From NCBI GenBank assembly GCA_044356865.1, contig JBIKVN010000072.1, positions 1 to 13,144 of the forward strand: a stretch of DNA of 13,144 bases, written 5' to 3'. Numbering within the stretch: the first letter of the stretch is position 1; each line of letters opens with the position of its first letter. Below the pieces are notes generated by a model. That model searched no databases, had not been told where the DNA came from, and saw only the letters and a program-made list of their open reading frames with translations. This document shows, piece by piece, positions 5,402-12,637 of the stretch. The position numbers and the translations under genes were made by a program. Origin of the DNA: JBEIUL01 sp044356865 (GTDB lineage Bacteria; Planctomycetota; Phycisphaerae; Phycisphaerales; SM1A02).

Positions 5402-6720
5402 ACCGGCCGGTGGACGCGACGATCGTCGTGCCCGGCTCGAAGAGTCTCACGAACCGGCACCTTGCGATCGCGGCGATTGCGACGGGCGGGTCGACGCTCG
5501 ATGGGGCGCTCGCGTGCGACGATTGCGACCGGCTGGTCGCGGCGCTTCGCGGGTTCGGCGTCGCGGTGGAGAGCGAAGCCTCGCGGCGGGTCGTCCATGG
5601 CGGCGGGGGACGCTTGCCGCGCGGGGCCGGAGCGGTGAACCTCGGCGACGGCGGGACGCCGACGCGGTTCGCGATCGCCCTTGCGACGCTTGCGGCGGGC
5701 GAGTCCATGGTCGACGGCAGCCCGCGGATGCGCGAGCGGCCGGTTGCGGAGGGCGTCGCGATCCTCCGGGAGCTCGGCGCGTCGATCGAGCTCGCGCCGG
5801 GCGAGCGCCTGCCGGCCCGCGTGCGGGGCGGCGGGCTGCGCGGCGGACCGGTCGAGGTCGGGCGAACCGCCTCGAGCCAGGCGATCTCGGCGGCGTTGCT
5901 CGTCGCCGCGGCCAGCGAGCGCGGGGTCGAGCTGCTGTTTCGCGAGCCGCCGACGAGCGGAAGCTATGTGGCGCTTACCGTCGCGGCCCTTCGCGCGTGG
6001 GGCGTGCGGGTCGAGGTCGAGGGTGAACCCGACGCGCCGCGCCGCATCGCGATTCCCGCGCAGCCGATCGCGGCCCGGCGCGTCGCGATCGAGCCCGACG
6101 CGTCGAGTGCGGTCTTTCCCGCGGCGGCGGCGATCGTCGCGGGCGGTCGGGTGCGGGTGCCGGGTTTGCCGCTTTCCTCGATCCAGCCGGACCTGCAGTT
6201 TCTTCGCGGCCTGGCCCGCCACGGCGCGACCGTCCGCGACGACGGCGCCGGCGGGACGCTCGTCGAGGCCCCGGGCGGCGTGCGGGCGACGGTCGCCGAC
6301 CTCGCGGCCTCTCCCGACGCGGCGGTACTGGCGATGGCGATGGCGGCCCTCGCCGACGGGCCGAGCGAGTTCACCGGCCTCGCGACGCTTCGCGTGAAGG
6401 AGTCGGACCGCATCGAGGCGGTGGCCGCGGGGCTTCGCGCCCTTGGCTGCGGGGTCGAGACCGGACCCGACCGCGTGCGGATCGATCCGCGTCCGGTCGC
6501 AGCGGCGCCGCTCTCCATCGACCCCTGCCACGACCACCGCATCGCGATGGCGTTCGCGATCGTCGCCCTCGTTCGGCCCGGGCTCACGATCGCCGACCGC
6601 GACTGCGTCGCGAAGAGCTGGCCGGGCTTCTGGGACGCGCTCGCCGCGATCGAGCGGACGCGGCCGCCCGTCGGGCACTTGCCGCCCCGGGCGATTTCCC
6701 GCGAGAATCCCCCGAGATGA
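5398..6720 (+). CDS. aroA: 3-phosphoshikimate 1-carboxyvinyltransferase (EPSP synthase)
   Basis: Sixth step of the shikimate pathway: transfers the enolpyruvyl group of PEP to shikimate-3-phosphate. The 440-residue length is typical. Landmarks are VPGSKSLTNR (11-20, catalytic Lys15), LGDGGTPTRF (82-91), SPDAAVLAMA (305-314, probable Asp307), LRVKESDRIEA (331-341, Glu335), DHRIAMAFA (379-387) and the C-terminal AKSWPGFWD. The segment usually read as GNAGT is GDGGT here, so the position of E. coli Asn94 is Asp84. The start is the GTG at 5398, overlapping the stop of the groES-like gene by 4 nt; homology begins at once with little N-terminal excess. The stop overlaps the next gene's ATG in the same way, so translation is probably coupled along the three genes. 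Confidence 0.96.
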   Translation: MNRPVDATIVVPGSKSLTNRHLAIAAIATGGSTLDGALACDDCDRLVAALRGFGVAVESEASRRVVHGGGGRLPRGAGAVNLGDGGTPTRFAIALATLAAGESMVDGSPRMRERPVAEGVAILRELGASIELAPGERLPARVRGGGLRGGPVEVGRTASSQAISAALLVAAASERGVELLFREPPTSGSYVALTVAALRAWGVRVEVEGEPDAPRRIAIPAQPIAARRVAIEPDASSAVFPAAAAIVAGGRVRVPGLPLSSIQPDLQFLRGLARHGATVRDDGAGGTLVEAPGGVRATVADLAASPDAAVLAMAMAALADGPSEFTGLATLRVKESDRIEAVAAGLRALGCGVETGPDRVRIDPRPVAAAPLSIDPCHDHRIAMAFAIVALVRPGLTIADRDCVAKSWPGFWDALAAIERTRPPVGHLPPRAISRENPPR

Positions 6721-8570
6721 GGAACCGGGCCTTCTGGCGCTTCTCGAGACGGCTGCTCGCCCACCGGGGACTCCTGGTCGGGGCGATCGTCTTCTCGTTC
6801 CTCTCGGCGGGTGGCCTCGCGGCGGGTCTCGTGAGCCTCGCGCCGATGCTCGAGTTGATCCTCGGGGGCGGGAACCCCAACGCCCAGCTCACGCTGCCGT
6901 CGATCGCCGAAGGGTGGCTCGCCCGTCACGACGGCTGGCCGGGCCCGGTGCTCGATGCGGTGCGGGCGGTGATCCCGCGGCTTCCCGCTACCCCGATCGG
7001 CGGCGTCGCCTTGGTTCTCGGGGCGATCGGCCTGCTGACCGTGTTCGGCGCCAGCGCCAACTTCCTGCACCAGTGGTGCTCGATGACCCTCGTCGCCCGC
7101 GCCGTCGCGGGCATCCGACTCGAGGTCTTCCACCACGCCCTGCACCTGCCGCTCGGGCCGGTGGTGCGGCGCGGGCCCGCGGAACTCGTGAGCCGCGTGC
7201 TGCGCGACACCGGCGAACTCGGCCGGGGGCTCGAGGCCCTGACCGGCAAGGCGCTGGCCCAGGCCACGAAAGGCCTCGCCGCGTTCGCCGCCGCCGTCTG
7301 GTTCGACTGGCGGATCACGCTGGTCGCGGTCGCGGTGGCCCCGGTCCTCGGCGTGATCCTGCGGAAGTTCGGGAAGCGCATCCGCCGCGGCTCGCGCGGC
7401 ATGCTCGAGGCCCAGGAGGGGCTGCTGCGGGTCGCGAACGAATCCCTGCAAGGACTGCGGTCGATCAAGACCTCGACCGCCGAACGCCACGCCCTCGGGC
7501 GGTTCGCCATGGGCAACCGGGCGGCGATGCGCGAGGAACTCACGGTCCGCTCGGCCCGCGCCCTCGCGAGCCCGCTCATCGAGGCCCTCGCGGTCTTCGT
7601 CATCCTCGGCCTCGCCCTGCTCGCGGCCCGCGAGATCCTGGTCGGGCGCCTCGCCTTCACCGACTTCGTCCTCGTGCTCGGGGCCCTCGCGGCGGCGGGC
7701 GGGTCGTTCCGTCCGCTCACCGCGCTCGTCAACGACATCCAGGCCGCCGACGCCCCGGCCCGCCGTCTCGAGGAGATCCTCTCGCTGCCCCGCGAGGGTC
7801 GTCGCGAGCGTGACCTGCCCGGCCTGCCGCGCCACGCGAATTCGATCCGCCTCGAGGGCGTGTCTTTCCGGCACGGCGACGACCTGCCGTGGACGCTGCG
7901 CGAGATCGACCTCGAGATCCGCCACGGCGAGACGGTCGCCATCGTCGGCCCGAACGGCAGCGGGAAGACCACGCTCGTGTCGCTCCTCCCGCGGCTCATC
8001 GATCCGGCCGAGGGCCGGGTGCTCGTCGACGGGATCGACGTCCGCGGCGCAAGCCTCCGTTCGCTGCGGAACCAGATCGGCACGGTCACCCAGGAAGCGG
8101 TGCTGCTGAAGGAAACGATCGCCGGCAACATCCGCTTCGGGCTGCTCGGCGTGACCGATGCGATGGTCGAGGACGCGGCCCGCCGCGCCCACGCCGACGC
8201 CTTCATCCGCACGCTTCCGCACGGGTACGCGACCGTCGTCTCGGAACAGGGCGCCTCCCTCTCGGGCGGACAGCGGCAACGGCTCGCGATCGCCCGGGCG
8301 GTGCTGCGCGACCCGGCGATCCTGATCATGGACGAGGCGACGAGCCAGGTCGATGCCGAAAGCGAGGAGCAGATCAACGCGGCGATCGCCGAGTTCGGCC
8401 GCGGCCGCACGGTGATCGTGGTCGCCCACCGCCTGTCGACGGTGCGGAACGCCGACCGCATCGCGGTGCTCGACGGCGGAAAGCTCGTCGGCTTCGGGCC
8501 GCACGAGGAACTGCTCGGGACCTGCGAGACCTACCGCCGGCTGGTGAAGACCCAGCTCGTCGGCGGATGA
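6717..8570 (+). CDS. MsbA-type ABC exporter (membrane domain fused to ATPase)
   Basis: A 617-residue half-transporter that should work as a homodimer in the inner membrane and export a lipid, lipid-linked compound or drug using ATP. Residues 1-345 form the membrane domain, with hydrophobic segments near 17-45, 94-116, 185-215, 283-304 and 312-330 and a longer periplasmic loop around 50-90. The ATPase domain shows Walker A GPNGSGKTT (411-419), Q-loop Gln459, signature LSGGQ (515-519), Walker B ILIMDE (535-540) and switch His571, all intact. Length and domain order fit MsbA and related exporters; the substrate cannot be read from sequence. The ATG at 6717 overlaps the aroA stop (ATGA), indicating one operon with the groES-like gene and aroA. 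It converges with the coiled-coil gene, 15 bp away. Confidence 0.93.
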   Translation: MRNRAFWRFSRRLLAHRGLLVGAIVFSFLSAGGLAAGLVSLAPMLELILGGGNPNAQLTLPSIAEGWLARHDGWPGPVLDAVRAVIPRLPATPIGGVALVLGAIGLLTVFGASANFLHQWCSMTLVARAVAGIRLEVFHHALHLPLGPVVRRGPAELVSRVLRDTGELGRGLEALTGKALAQATKGLAAFAAAVWFDWRITLVAVAVAPVLGVILRKFGKRIRRGSRGMLEAQEGLLRVANESLQGLRSIKTSTAERHALGRFAMGNRAAMREELTVRSARALASPLIEALAVFVILGLALLAAREILVGRLAFTDFVLVLGALAAAGGSFRPLTALVNDIQAADAPARRLEEILSLPREGRRERDLPGLPRHANSIRLEGVSFRHGDDLPWTLREIDLEIRHGETVAIVGPNGSGKTTLVSLLPRLIDPAEGRVLVDGIDVRGASLRSLRNQIGTVTQEAVLLKETIAGNIRFGLLGVTDAMVEDAARRAHADAFIRTLPHGYATVVSEQGASLSGGQRQRLAIARAVLRDPAILIMDEATSQVDAESEEQINAAIAEFGRGRTVIVVAHRLSTVRNADRIAVLDGGKLVGFGPHEELLGTCETYRRLVKTQLVGG

Positions 8571-8585
8571 GCTCCGGCCGGGGCT

Positions 8586-9179
8586 TCAGCGGATGTAGGC
8601 GAGCGTCGCCAGCGCCGTCGCGAGGGCGGCAAACGCGAACGAGAGGATCGCGATCGTCCACGCGAGCTGGACCTTCGAGTCGTCGGGCTTGCGGAGGGCG
8701 TCCTCGAGCAGGGCCTCGGTGCGGGCGCTCGCGACCGCAAGGCGATCGACCGCCGCCCGGAGCGACTCGACCTGCTCGAGCGATTCGGGCGAGGGAGCGA
8801 GCGGGCCCGATCCGCCGATCGCCGGAAGGTCGCGCCGGTCGCGGTCCGGCCGGCTCTCGAGCCCGGCCTCGCCGAGAAGGCCCATCTGCTGCCGCTGGAG
8901 GTCGACGATCTCGTCGAGCCGCTCGTCGAGCTCGCGGATCCGGTCGCTGGCCTGCCGCAGGGTGACCGAGAGGCTCTGGACGAACTCGTCGAGCTCGCGG
9001 CGCAGCAGCGGGAAGTGTTCCGACACCCGGCCGAGCGGCACGATCGCGTCCTGGATCCGCTCCTGGGCCTTGCGGCTTTCGCTGCGGACGAGGCGAAGCT
9101 CTTCCGCGAGGTCCTCGATCCGGCGGCGGTGCTCGCCCGGGATCGGCAGGTAGCGGCGGATGGAATCGAGGAGGGTCAT
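8586..9179 (-). CDS. Coiled-coil protein with one C-terminal membrane helix (unknown function)
   Basis: Family not recognised. The 197-residue product from ATG 9179 has long charged heptad-like stretches (about residues 15-55 and 65-105, with IRELDERLDEIVDLQRQQ), a short low-complexity linker (about 108-130), another helix with LRAAVDRLAVASARTEALLE, and a final hydrophobic segment WTIAILSFAFAALATALATL at the extreme C-terminus. There is no N-terminal signal peptide, so the topology suggests a tail-anchored protein with the coiled coil in the cytoplasm. An in-frame GTG at 9215 would add 12 residues; the ATG is preferred. A TACCCT box at 9206-9211 on the minus strand is a possible promoter. It diverges from the importer operon by 44 bp. 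Confidence 0.72.
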   Translation of the reverse strand: MTLLDSIRRYLPIPGEHRRRIEDLAEELRLVRSESRKAQERIQDAIVPLGRVSEHFPLLRRELDEFVQSLSVTLRQASDRIRELDERLDEIVDLQRQQMGLLGEAGLESRPDRDRRDLPAIGGSGPLAPSPESLEQVESLRAAVDRLAVASARTEALLEDALRKPDDSKVQLAWTIAILSFAFAALATALATLAYIR

Positions 9180-9205
9180 GGGCGGCTGGGCGGAGCGAGT
9201 CGAGG

Positions 9206-9211
9206 AGGGTA
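9206..9211 (-). promoter_or_regulatory. Possible -10 box (TACCCT) of the coiled-coil gene
   Basis: On the minus strand, TACCCT lies 26 nt before the ATG at 9179. The spacing differs from the leaderless set in this window and no Shine-Dalgarno site follows, so support is weak. Confidence 0.25.
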
Positions 9212-9219
9212 GCACCCCG

Positions 9220-9225
9220 TAGGAT
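9220..9225 (+). promoter_or_regulatory. Putative -10 box (TAGGAT) of the importer operon
   Basis: TAGGAT is followed by 7 nt (GCGGTTC) and an in-frame GTG at 9233. If it is a true -10 box, the annotated ATG at 9224 would lie upstream of the transcription start and GTG 9233 would be the real, leaderless start. The spacing matches that of apt. Confidence 0.4.
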
Positions 9226-10150
9226 GCGGTTCGTGCCTTTTTCCGCCGTCATTCGCCGATCGTTTCCGCCAGGGGTCCGGAGTCGCGTTCCCGGAGCGTG
9301 GGCGGCGGCGTTCGTGCTGGCGGCCGGATGCGGCGACGGACCGGGTTCTTCATCGGACCGAGCGGCCGCGACGCCGCATTCCTCGCCGCGGGCCACGGTC
9401 AGCCTCAGCCCGGCGATCTCGGCGACGCTGGCCGATCTCGGCGTCGGGGACGCGGTCGTCGGCCGCACGCCCTGGTGCTGGGCGGTTCCGGACGGGGTGC
9501 CGGCGGTCGGGAGCCTGCTCGAGATCGACTACGAGCGGCTGATCGCGACTTCGCCGGTGGCGGTGCTTGTCCAGCCCGGAATCGGCGGGGTCGATCCCGA
9601 ACTCGAGCGGCTCGCCGCCTCGCGCGGCTGGCGGCTCGGGGCGTGGCGGCTCGAGCGGCTCGGCGATGTGATCGCGATGCTCGAGGGGTTGCGCGAGCTT
9701 CCACCGGTCGCGGGCGACGATCGCGCGATCGCGCGGCTGGAGTCGCGGCGGCGCGAGATTTCGGACTTGCTCGCGGGGGAACCCCCGGCGGACGCGCCGC
9801 GGGTCCTCCTGCTGGTGTCGGCCGAGCCGCCGACCGCGGCGGCGGGGGAGACCTTCTTGGACGAGCTCCTCCGGGCCGCGGGGGGCCGCAACGCCCTCGA
9901 GAGCCGGCGCGGCTACATCGGCCTCTCGCTCGAGGAGATCGTCGCGCTCGCTCCCGACGCGACCGTCGTGTTGCGCGACGAGCCGGCGGGCGGCACGGTT
10001 TCCGTTCCCGCCGAGCTCCTCGATGCGACGCGCGGGAAGGCGACGGCCATCGCCTGCCGCGAGGCGTTCTCGCCGTCGAGCCTCGCACCGGTCGCGGCTG
10101 AGGCGATTCGCGCGGGGCTGCACCGGCCGCGGGAAAGCGAGTCGCCGTGA
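9224..10150 (+). CDS. BtuF/FecB-type substrate-binding lipoprotein of an ABC importer
   Basis: Periplasmic binding protein that should deliver cobalamin, haem or an iron chelate to the permease encoded next. It has 308 residues from ATG 9224, or 305 from GTG 9233. The N-terminus has arginines, then a hydrophobic stretch AWAAAFVLAAGC with a probable lipidation Cys36. The mature part opens with the BtuF-like VSLSPAISATLADLGVGDAV (59-78) and VVGRTPWCW, followed by VPAVGSLLEIDYERLIATSP (92-111). The second lobe has AGETFLDELLRAAGGRNALE (207-226) and LSLEEIVALAPDATVVL (234-250), both patterns of class III binding proteins. Its stop overlaps the permease start by 4 nt. The ligand is uncertain; the PWCW segment is a candidate determinant. 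Confidence 0.85.
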   Translation: MRFVPFSAVIRRSFPPGVRSRVPGAWAAAFVLAAGCGDGPGSSSDRAAATPHSSPRATVSLSPAISATLADLGVGDAVVGRTPWCWAVPDGVPAVGSLLEIDYERLIATSPVAVLVQPGIGGVDPELERLAASRGWRLGAWRLERLGDVIAMLEGLRELPPVAGDDRAIARLESRRREISDLLAGEPPADAPRVLLLVSAEPPTAAAGETFLDELLRAAGGRNALESRRGYIGLSLEEIVALAPDATVVLRDEPAGGTVSVPAELLDATRGKATAIACREAFSPSSLAPVAAEAIRAGLHRPRESESP

Positions 10151-11112
10151 AGGTCGCGCGGGGACTGGCGATCCTGGCGACGCTGCTCGGGCTGGCGATC
10201 GCCGCGCGTCTTCTCCTTGGCGGCGCCGGGGCGGGCTGGCCGGGGCCCGAGGCGCTTCGCTATCGCCTGTTCGCGGCGGCAAGCGGCCTCGGCGTGGGGG
10301 CGGCGCTCGGGCTTTCCGGGCTCTTCCTGCAGGTGCTCCTGCGGAACCCGCTGGCGTCGCCGTTCATTCTCGGGATCTCGGGCGGGGCAAGCCTCGGGTA
10401 CGCGATTTCGCTCTACCTCGGCTGGCGCCTCGGCGGCGCCGTCGCGGGCCCACTCGGTCCGGTGCCGGCCGCCACGCTCGGGGCGATCGTCACGATGGCG
10501 ATCGTCTGGCGGTTCGGCACCCGCGAGGGACGGATCGATCCGCTCACGCTCGTCCTCGCCGGGGCGGTCCTCGGGGGGATCACCGGGGCCCTCACTATGG
10601 CGGTGCAGTCGCTCGTCCCGGGCAGCGTGCGCGGCGACCTCGTCGGCTGGCTGATGGGCCGCGTTCCCGAGGCGCCCGATCGGGGGTTGCTTGCGTTCCT
10701 GGCCGTGCTGGTCCTCGCGAGCGCCGCCATCGGCACGCGGGCGGGTCGGGCCCTCGATGTCGCGACCCTTTCCGACGACGAGGCGACGAGCCTCGGGCTT
10801 CCGCTCGGTCGGCTGCGGCTGCTGCTGTTTCTGCTCGCCTGCACGCTGACCGCGACGACGGTGGCCCTCGCCGGTCCGATCGCCTTCGTCGGGCTGGTCG
10901 CCCCGCACGCGGCCCGCATCGCCCTCGGGGCCCGGCACGGGCCTCTCGTCGCCGGCGCGGCGCTCGCGGGGGCGGCGCTTCTCGTCGGCGCCGACGCGGC
11001 GCGGCAGGCGATCGACTTGGGCGGCGGGCGGTTGCCGGTCGGCGTCGTCACCGCGTTCCTCGGCGGCATCGCGTTCCTGGTGATCCTGCGGAAAGCGCGG
11101 TGGAACGCGTGA
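10147..11112 (+). CDS. FecCD/BtuC-type ABC importer permease
   Basis: Inner-membrane permease of a vitamin B12, haem or siderophore importer, acting as a homodimer. The 321 residues are mostly hydrophobic, consistent with about nine or ten membrane helices. Family motifs are LSGLFLQVLLRNPLASPF (56-73) followed by ILGISGGASLG, then DLVGWLMGRV (164-173), GPIAFVGLVAPHAAR (243-257), the part that contacts the ATPase, and LPVGVVTAFLGGIAFLVILR (296-315). The start is the GTG at 10147, which overlaps the TGA of the binding-protein gene. Its own TGA overlaps the GTG of the ATPase gene, so the three proteins are translated as a coupled unit. Confidence 0.94.
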   Translation: MKVARGLAILATLLGLAIAARLLLGGAGAGWPGPEALRYRLFAAASGLGVGAALGLSGLFLQVLLRNPLASPFILGISGGASLGYAISLYLGWRLGGAVAGPLGPVPAATLGAIVTMAIVWRFGTREGRIDPLTLVLAGAVLGGITGALTMAVQSLVPGSVRGDLVGWLMGRVPEAPDRGLLAFLAVLVLASAAIGTRAGRALDVATLSDDEATSLGLPLGRLRLLLFLLACTLTATTVALAGPIAFVGLVAPHAARIALGARHGPLVAGAALAGAALLVGADAARQAIDLGGGRLPVGVVTAFLGGIAFLVILRKARWNA

Positions 11113-11870
11113 GGCTCGCGTGTTCCGAGGCTTCGCTGCGGCTCGGCTCCACCGAGGTGCTGTCGCGGGTTTCGCTCGCGTTCGGCCCGGGCGAGGTGAC
11201 GGCGCTCCTCGGTCGCAACGGCGCGGGCAAGACCACGCTGCTGCGGGCCCTCGCGGGGCTGGTCGCGCCGCGTTTGGGTTCGATCTCGCTCGACGGCCGG
11301 GCGGTGGCGTCGATGCCGCCGCGGGCCCGGGCCGCCCGCCTCGCATTCGCCGCCCAGCGGCCCGCGGTCGCCGCCGACTTCCTGGTCGAGGAGGTGGTGG
11401 CCCTCGGCCGGTACGCGCTGCCGGACGATCCGGACCGGATGGCGAAGGCGATCGCCGACCTCGGGCTCGAGGCTTTCCGCGGCCGCCGCTTCGGCGCCCT
11501 CTCGATCGGCGAGCAGCATCGGGTGTCCCTCGCCCGGGCGTTCGCCCAAGTCGCTCCCGACGGGATCCTGCTGGCCGACGAGCCCTTCGCGGCCCTCGAC
11601 CTCGGCGAGGCCGAACGCGTGCGGGCCTTGCTTGCGGACCACGCTCGCGGCGGCGGTACGGTGGTCGCGAGCGTCCACGATCCGGCCCGGGCGGTTGCCC
11701 TGGCCGATCGCCTGGTCCTGCTCGACGGCGGCACTCCGCGCCTCGACCGGCGGGTCGCCGAACTCGCCCCGGCGGACCTCGACGCGATCGGCGCGGCGCT
11801 CGGGGCCCGGCTCGTCCCGCTCGAGGGCGACGGGTTCCGCACGCTCGCCGTCGCGCCGCCGCTACCATGA
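11109..11870 (+). CDS. ABC importer ATPase (HmuV/FecE/BtuD type)
   Basis: ATP-hydrolysing subunit for the preceding permease, 253 residues. Walker A is GRNGAGKTT (35-43), the Q-loop is Gln83 (FAAQRP), Walker B is ILLADE (153-158), and the D-loop FAALD and switch His190 (ASVHDP) are intact. The signature, normally LSGGE or LSGGQ, reads LSIGE (131-135), with Ile for the first Gly. A family-typical regulatory tail is lacking: after the core only about 50 residues remain, ending TLAVAPPLP. The GTG at 11109 overlaps the permease stop and is preferred; a GTG at 11100 is also in frame. The TACCAT box for the next gene lies within its last codons. Confidence 0.93.
   Translation: MRLACSEASLRLGSTEVLSRVSLAFGPGEVTALLGRNGAGKTTLLRALAGLVAPRLGSISLDGRAVASMPPRARAARLAFAAQRPAVAADFLVEEVVALGRYALPDDPDRMAKAIADLGLEAFRGRRFGALSIGEQHRVSLARAFAQVAPDGILLADEPFAALDLGEAERVRALLADHARGGGTVVASVHDPARAVALADRLVLLDGGTPRLDRRVAELAPADLDAIGAALGARLVPLEGDGFRTLAVAPPLP
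11863..11868 (+). promoter_or_regulatory. Putative -10 box (TACCAT) of the 11875 gene, leaderless
   Basis: TACCAT is followed by 6 nt (GACCGC) and the GTG start at 11875. It overlaps the last codons of the ATPase gene. Spacing is identical to the boxes before the rluA-like and groES-like genes. Confidence 0.4.
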
Positions 11871-11874
11871 CCGC

Positions 11875-12471
11875 GTGGGCAAGTGGGAACTCATCATCGC
11901 CCTCGCGATCTTCGCGGTGAACGGCATCCTTGGCTATCTCGCGAAACGCGAGAAGGACAAGGCCCGGCGCCAGGCCGAGCTCGAGGGCGTCGACGTGCCC
12001 GGGCCGCCGCCGTCGCGAGCCGAGGTGCGGGTCGACCCGACCTCGCCATCGCCCGCGCCGCCCCGGACGGCTCCGGTCGGGACGGCGCGACGACCGGTCC
12101 GCACGAAGACGCCTGCTCCGCCGCGAGCGCCGGCCGGCGGGACCGCGAAGACCAAGGGCCGGGCCGAGGGTCGGGCCGAGGGGCCGGCGAAATCCCCTTC
12201 CAAGTTCCAGCAGAAGGTCCCGGCGAAGCCCAAGGCGATGCCGAAACCCCCGGCTCCTCCGCGGAAGGCCCCGGTCGCCGTGGACTCGCCGCGGCCGACC
12301 AAGTCCGCAACTCCTGCAACCCCCTCAAGCTCCGATCGGCCCCGCTCGCCCGCCGAACGGATGCGGGAGCGGCTCGAGTCTCCGGCGGCGTTGCAGTCGG
12401 CGTTCATCTGGGCGGAGGTGCTCGGCCGTCCGAGGGGGCTCGAGCCGTTCGGATCGTCCGGCCGGGACTGA
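11875..12471 (+). CDS. Membrane-anchored Lys/Pro/Ala-rich protein (unknown function)
   Basis: Family not firmly recognised. The 198-residue product starts MGKWELIIALAIFAVNGILG: one N-terminal membrane helix followed by the basic stop-transfer KREKDKARRQAE, so the rest is probably cytoplasmic. Residues about 45-150 are low-complexity Pro/Ala/Lys/Arg. The end (about 155-195) is again ordered, with SPAERMRERLESPAALQSAF followed by IWAEVLGRPRGLEP. From memory this resembles a short motif, roughly (A)F-x-x-x-EILGPP-x-x-LR, at the C-terminus of many planctomycete hypothetical proteins. The GTG at 11875 is chosen because the hydrophobic helix starts there, no ATG is available, and a TACCAT box stands 6 nt upstream. 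Confidence 0.72.
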   Translation: MGKWELIIALAIFAVNGILGYLAKREKDKARRQAELEGVDVPGPPPSRAEVRVDPTSPSPAPPRTAPVGTARRPVRTKTPAPPRAPAGGTAKTKGRAEGRAEGPAKSPSKFQQKVPAKPKAMPKPPAPPRKAPVAVDSPRPTKSATPATPSSSDRPRSPAERMRERLESPAALQSAFIWAEVLGRPRGLEPFGSSGRD

Positions 12472-12637
12472 ACCCGATTTCGCACCGGGGAACGGGCTTG
12501 GACCTTCGGCAACCGGCCTCCTTCGTGATCTCGTCGACTTCCCCCCGGCATCCACACGGGATGCGACGGGTTTCCGCTACACTCCGCCCCCTTCGAAAGG
12601 GCCGGGCGACACCGGCCGACCCACGGATTCCTCCTCC
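12472..12637. other. Intergenic region upstream of accB
   Basis: These 166 bp hold no evident gene. A hairpin GCATCC-ACACG-GGATGC (12548-12564) lies just upstream of a TACACT box (12578-12583). A short CCCTT-CGA-AAGGG hairpin (12589-12601) and a GCCGG/CCGGC inverted repeat (12601-12616) fall in the predicted accB leader. None is followed by a T-tract. Confidence 0.55.
12578..12583 (+). promoter_or_regulatory. Putative -10 box (TACACT) of accB
   Basis: TACACT lies 54 nt before the accB ATG and is followed by CCGCCCCCTTCG, which resembles the sequence after the hmgA and hpd boxes (TACACT, a few bases, then GCC and CCTTC). The upstream hairpin at 12548-12564 would overlap the -35 region. No Shine-Dalgarno site precedes accB. 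Confidence 0.4.

Noticed and set aside
6700..6716. Separate promoter for the exporter gene (GAGAAT, 8 nt before the ATG)
   Set aside because: It lacks the first T of TANNNT, the spacing differs from the other cases, and the ATGA overlap with aroA explains expression.
5964..8504. 846-codon open frame on the minus strand across aroA and the exporter gene
   Set aside because: Composition is Arg/Glu/Asp/Gly-rich without domain motifs and it lies antisense to two clearly homologous genes. Long antisense frames are expected in such GC-rich coding DNA because stops are rare.
8565..8588. Bidirectional terminator between the exporter and coiled-coil genes
   Set aside because: GCTCCGG/CCGGGGC is an imperfect palindrome without a loop or T-tract and lies in a 15-bp gap; too weak to call.
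9180..9223. Cobalamin riboswitch upstream of the importer operon
   Set aside because: The 44-bp gap is far too short for one, and no B12-box-like sequence is visible.
9913..11868. 651-codon minus-strand frame antisense to the importer operon
   Set aside because: Arg/Pro/Gly-rich shadow of strongly supported permease and ATPase genes.
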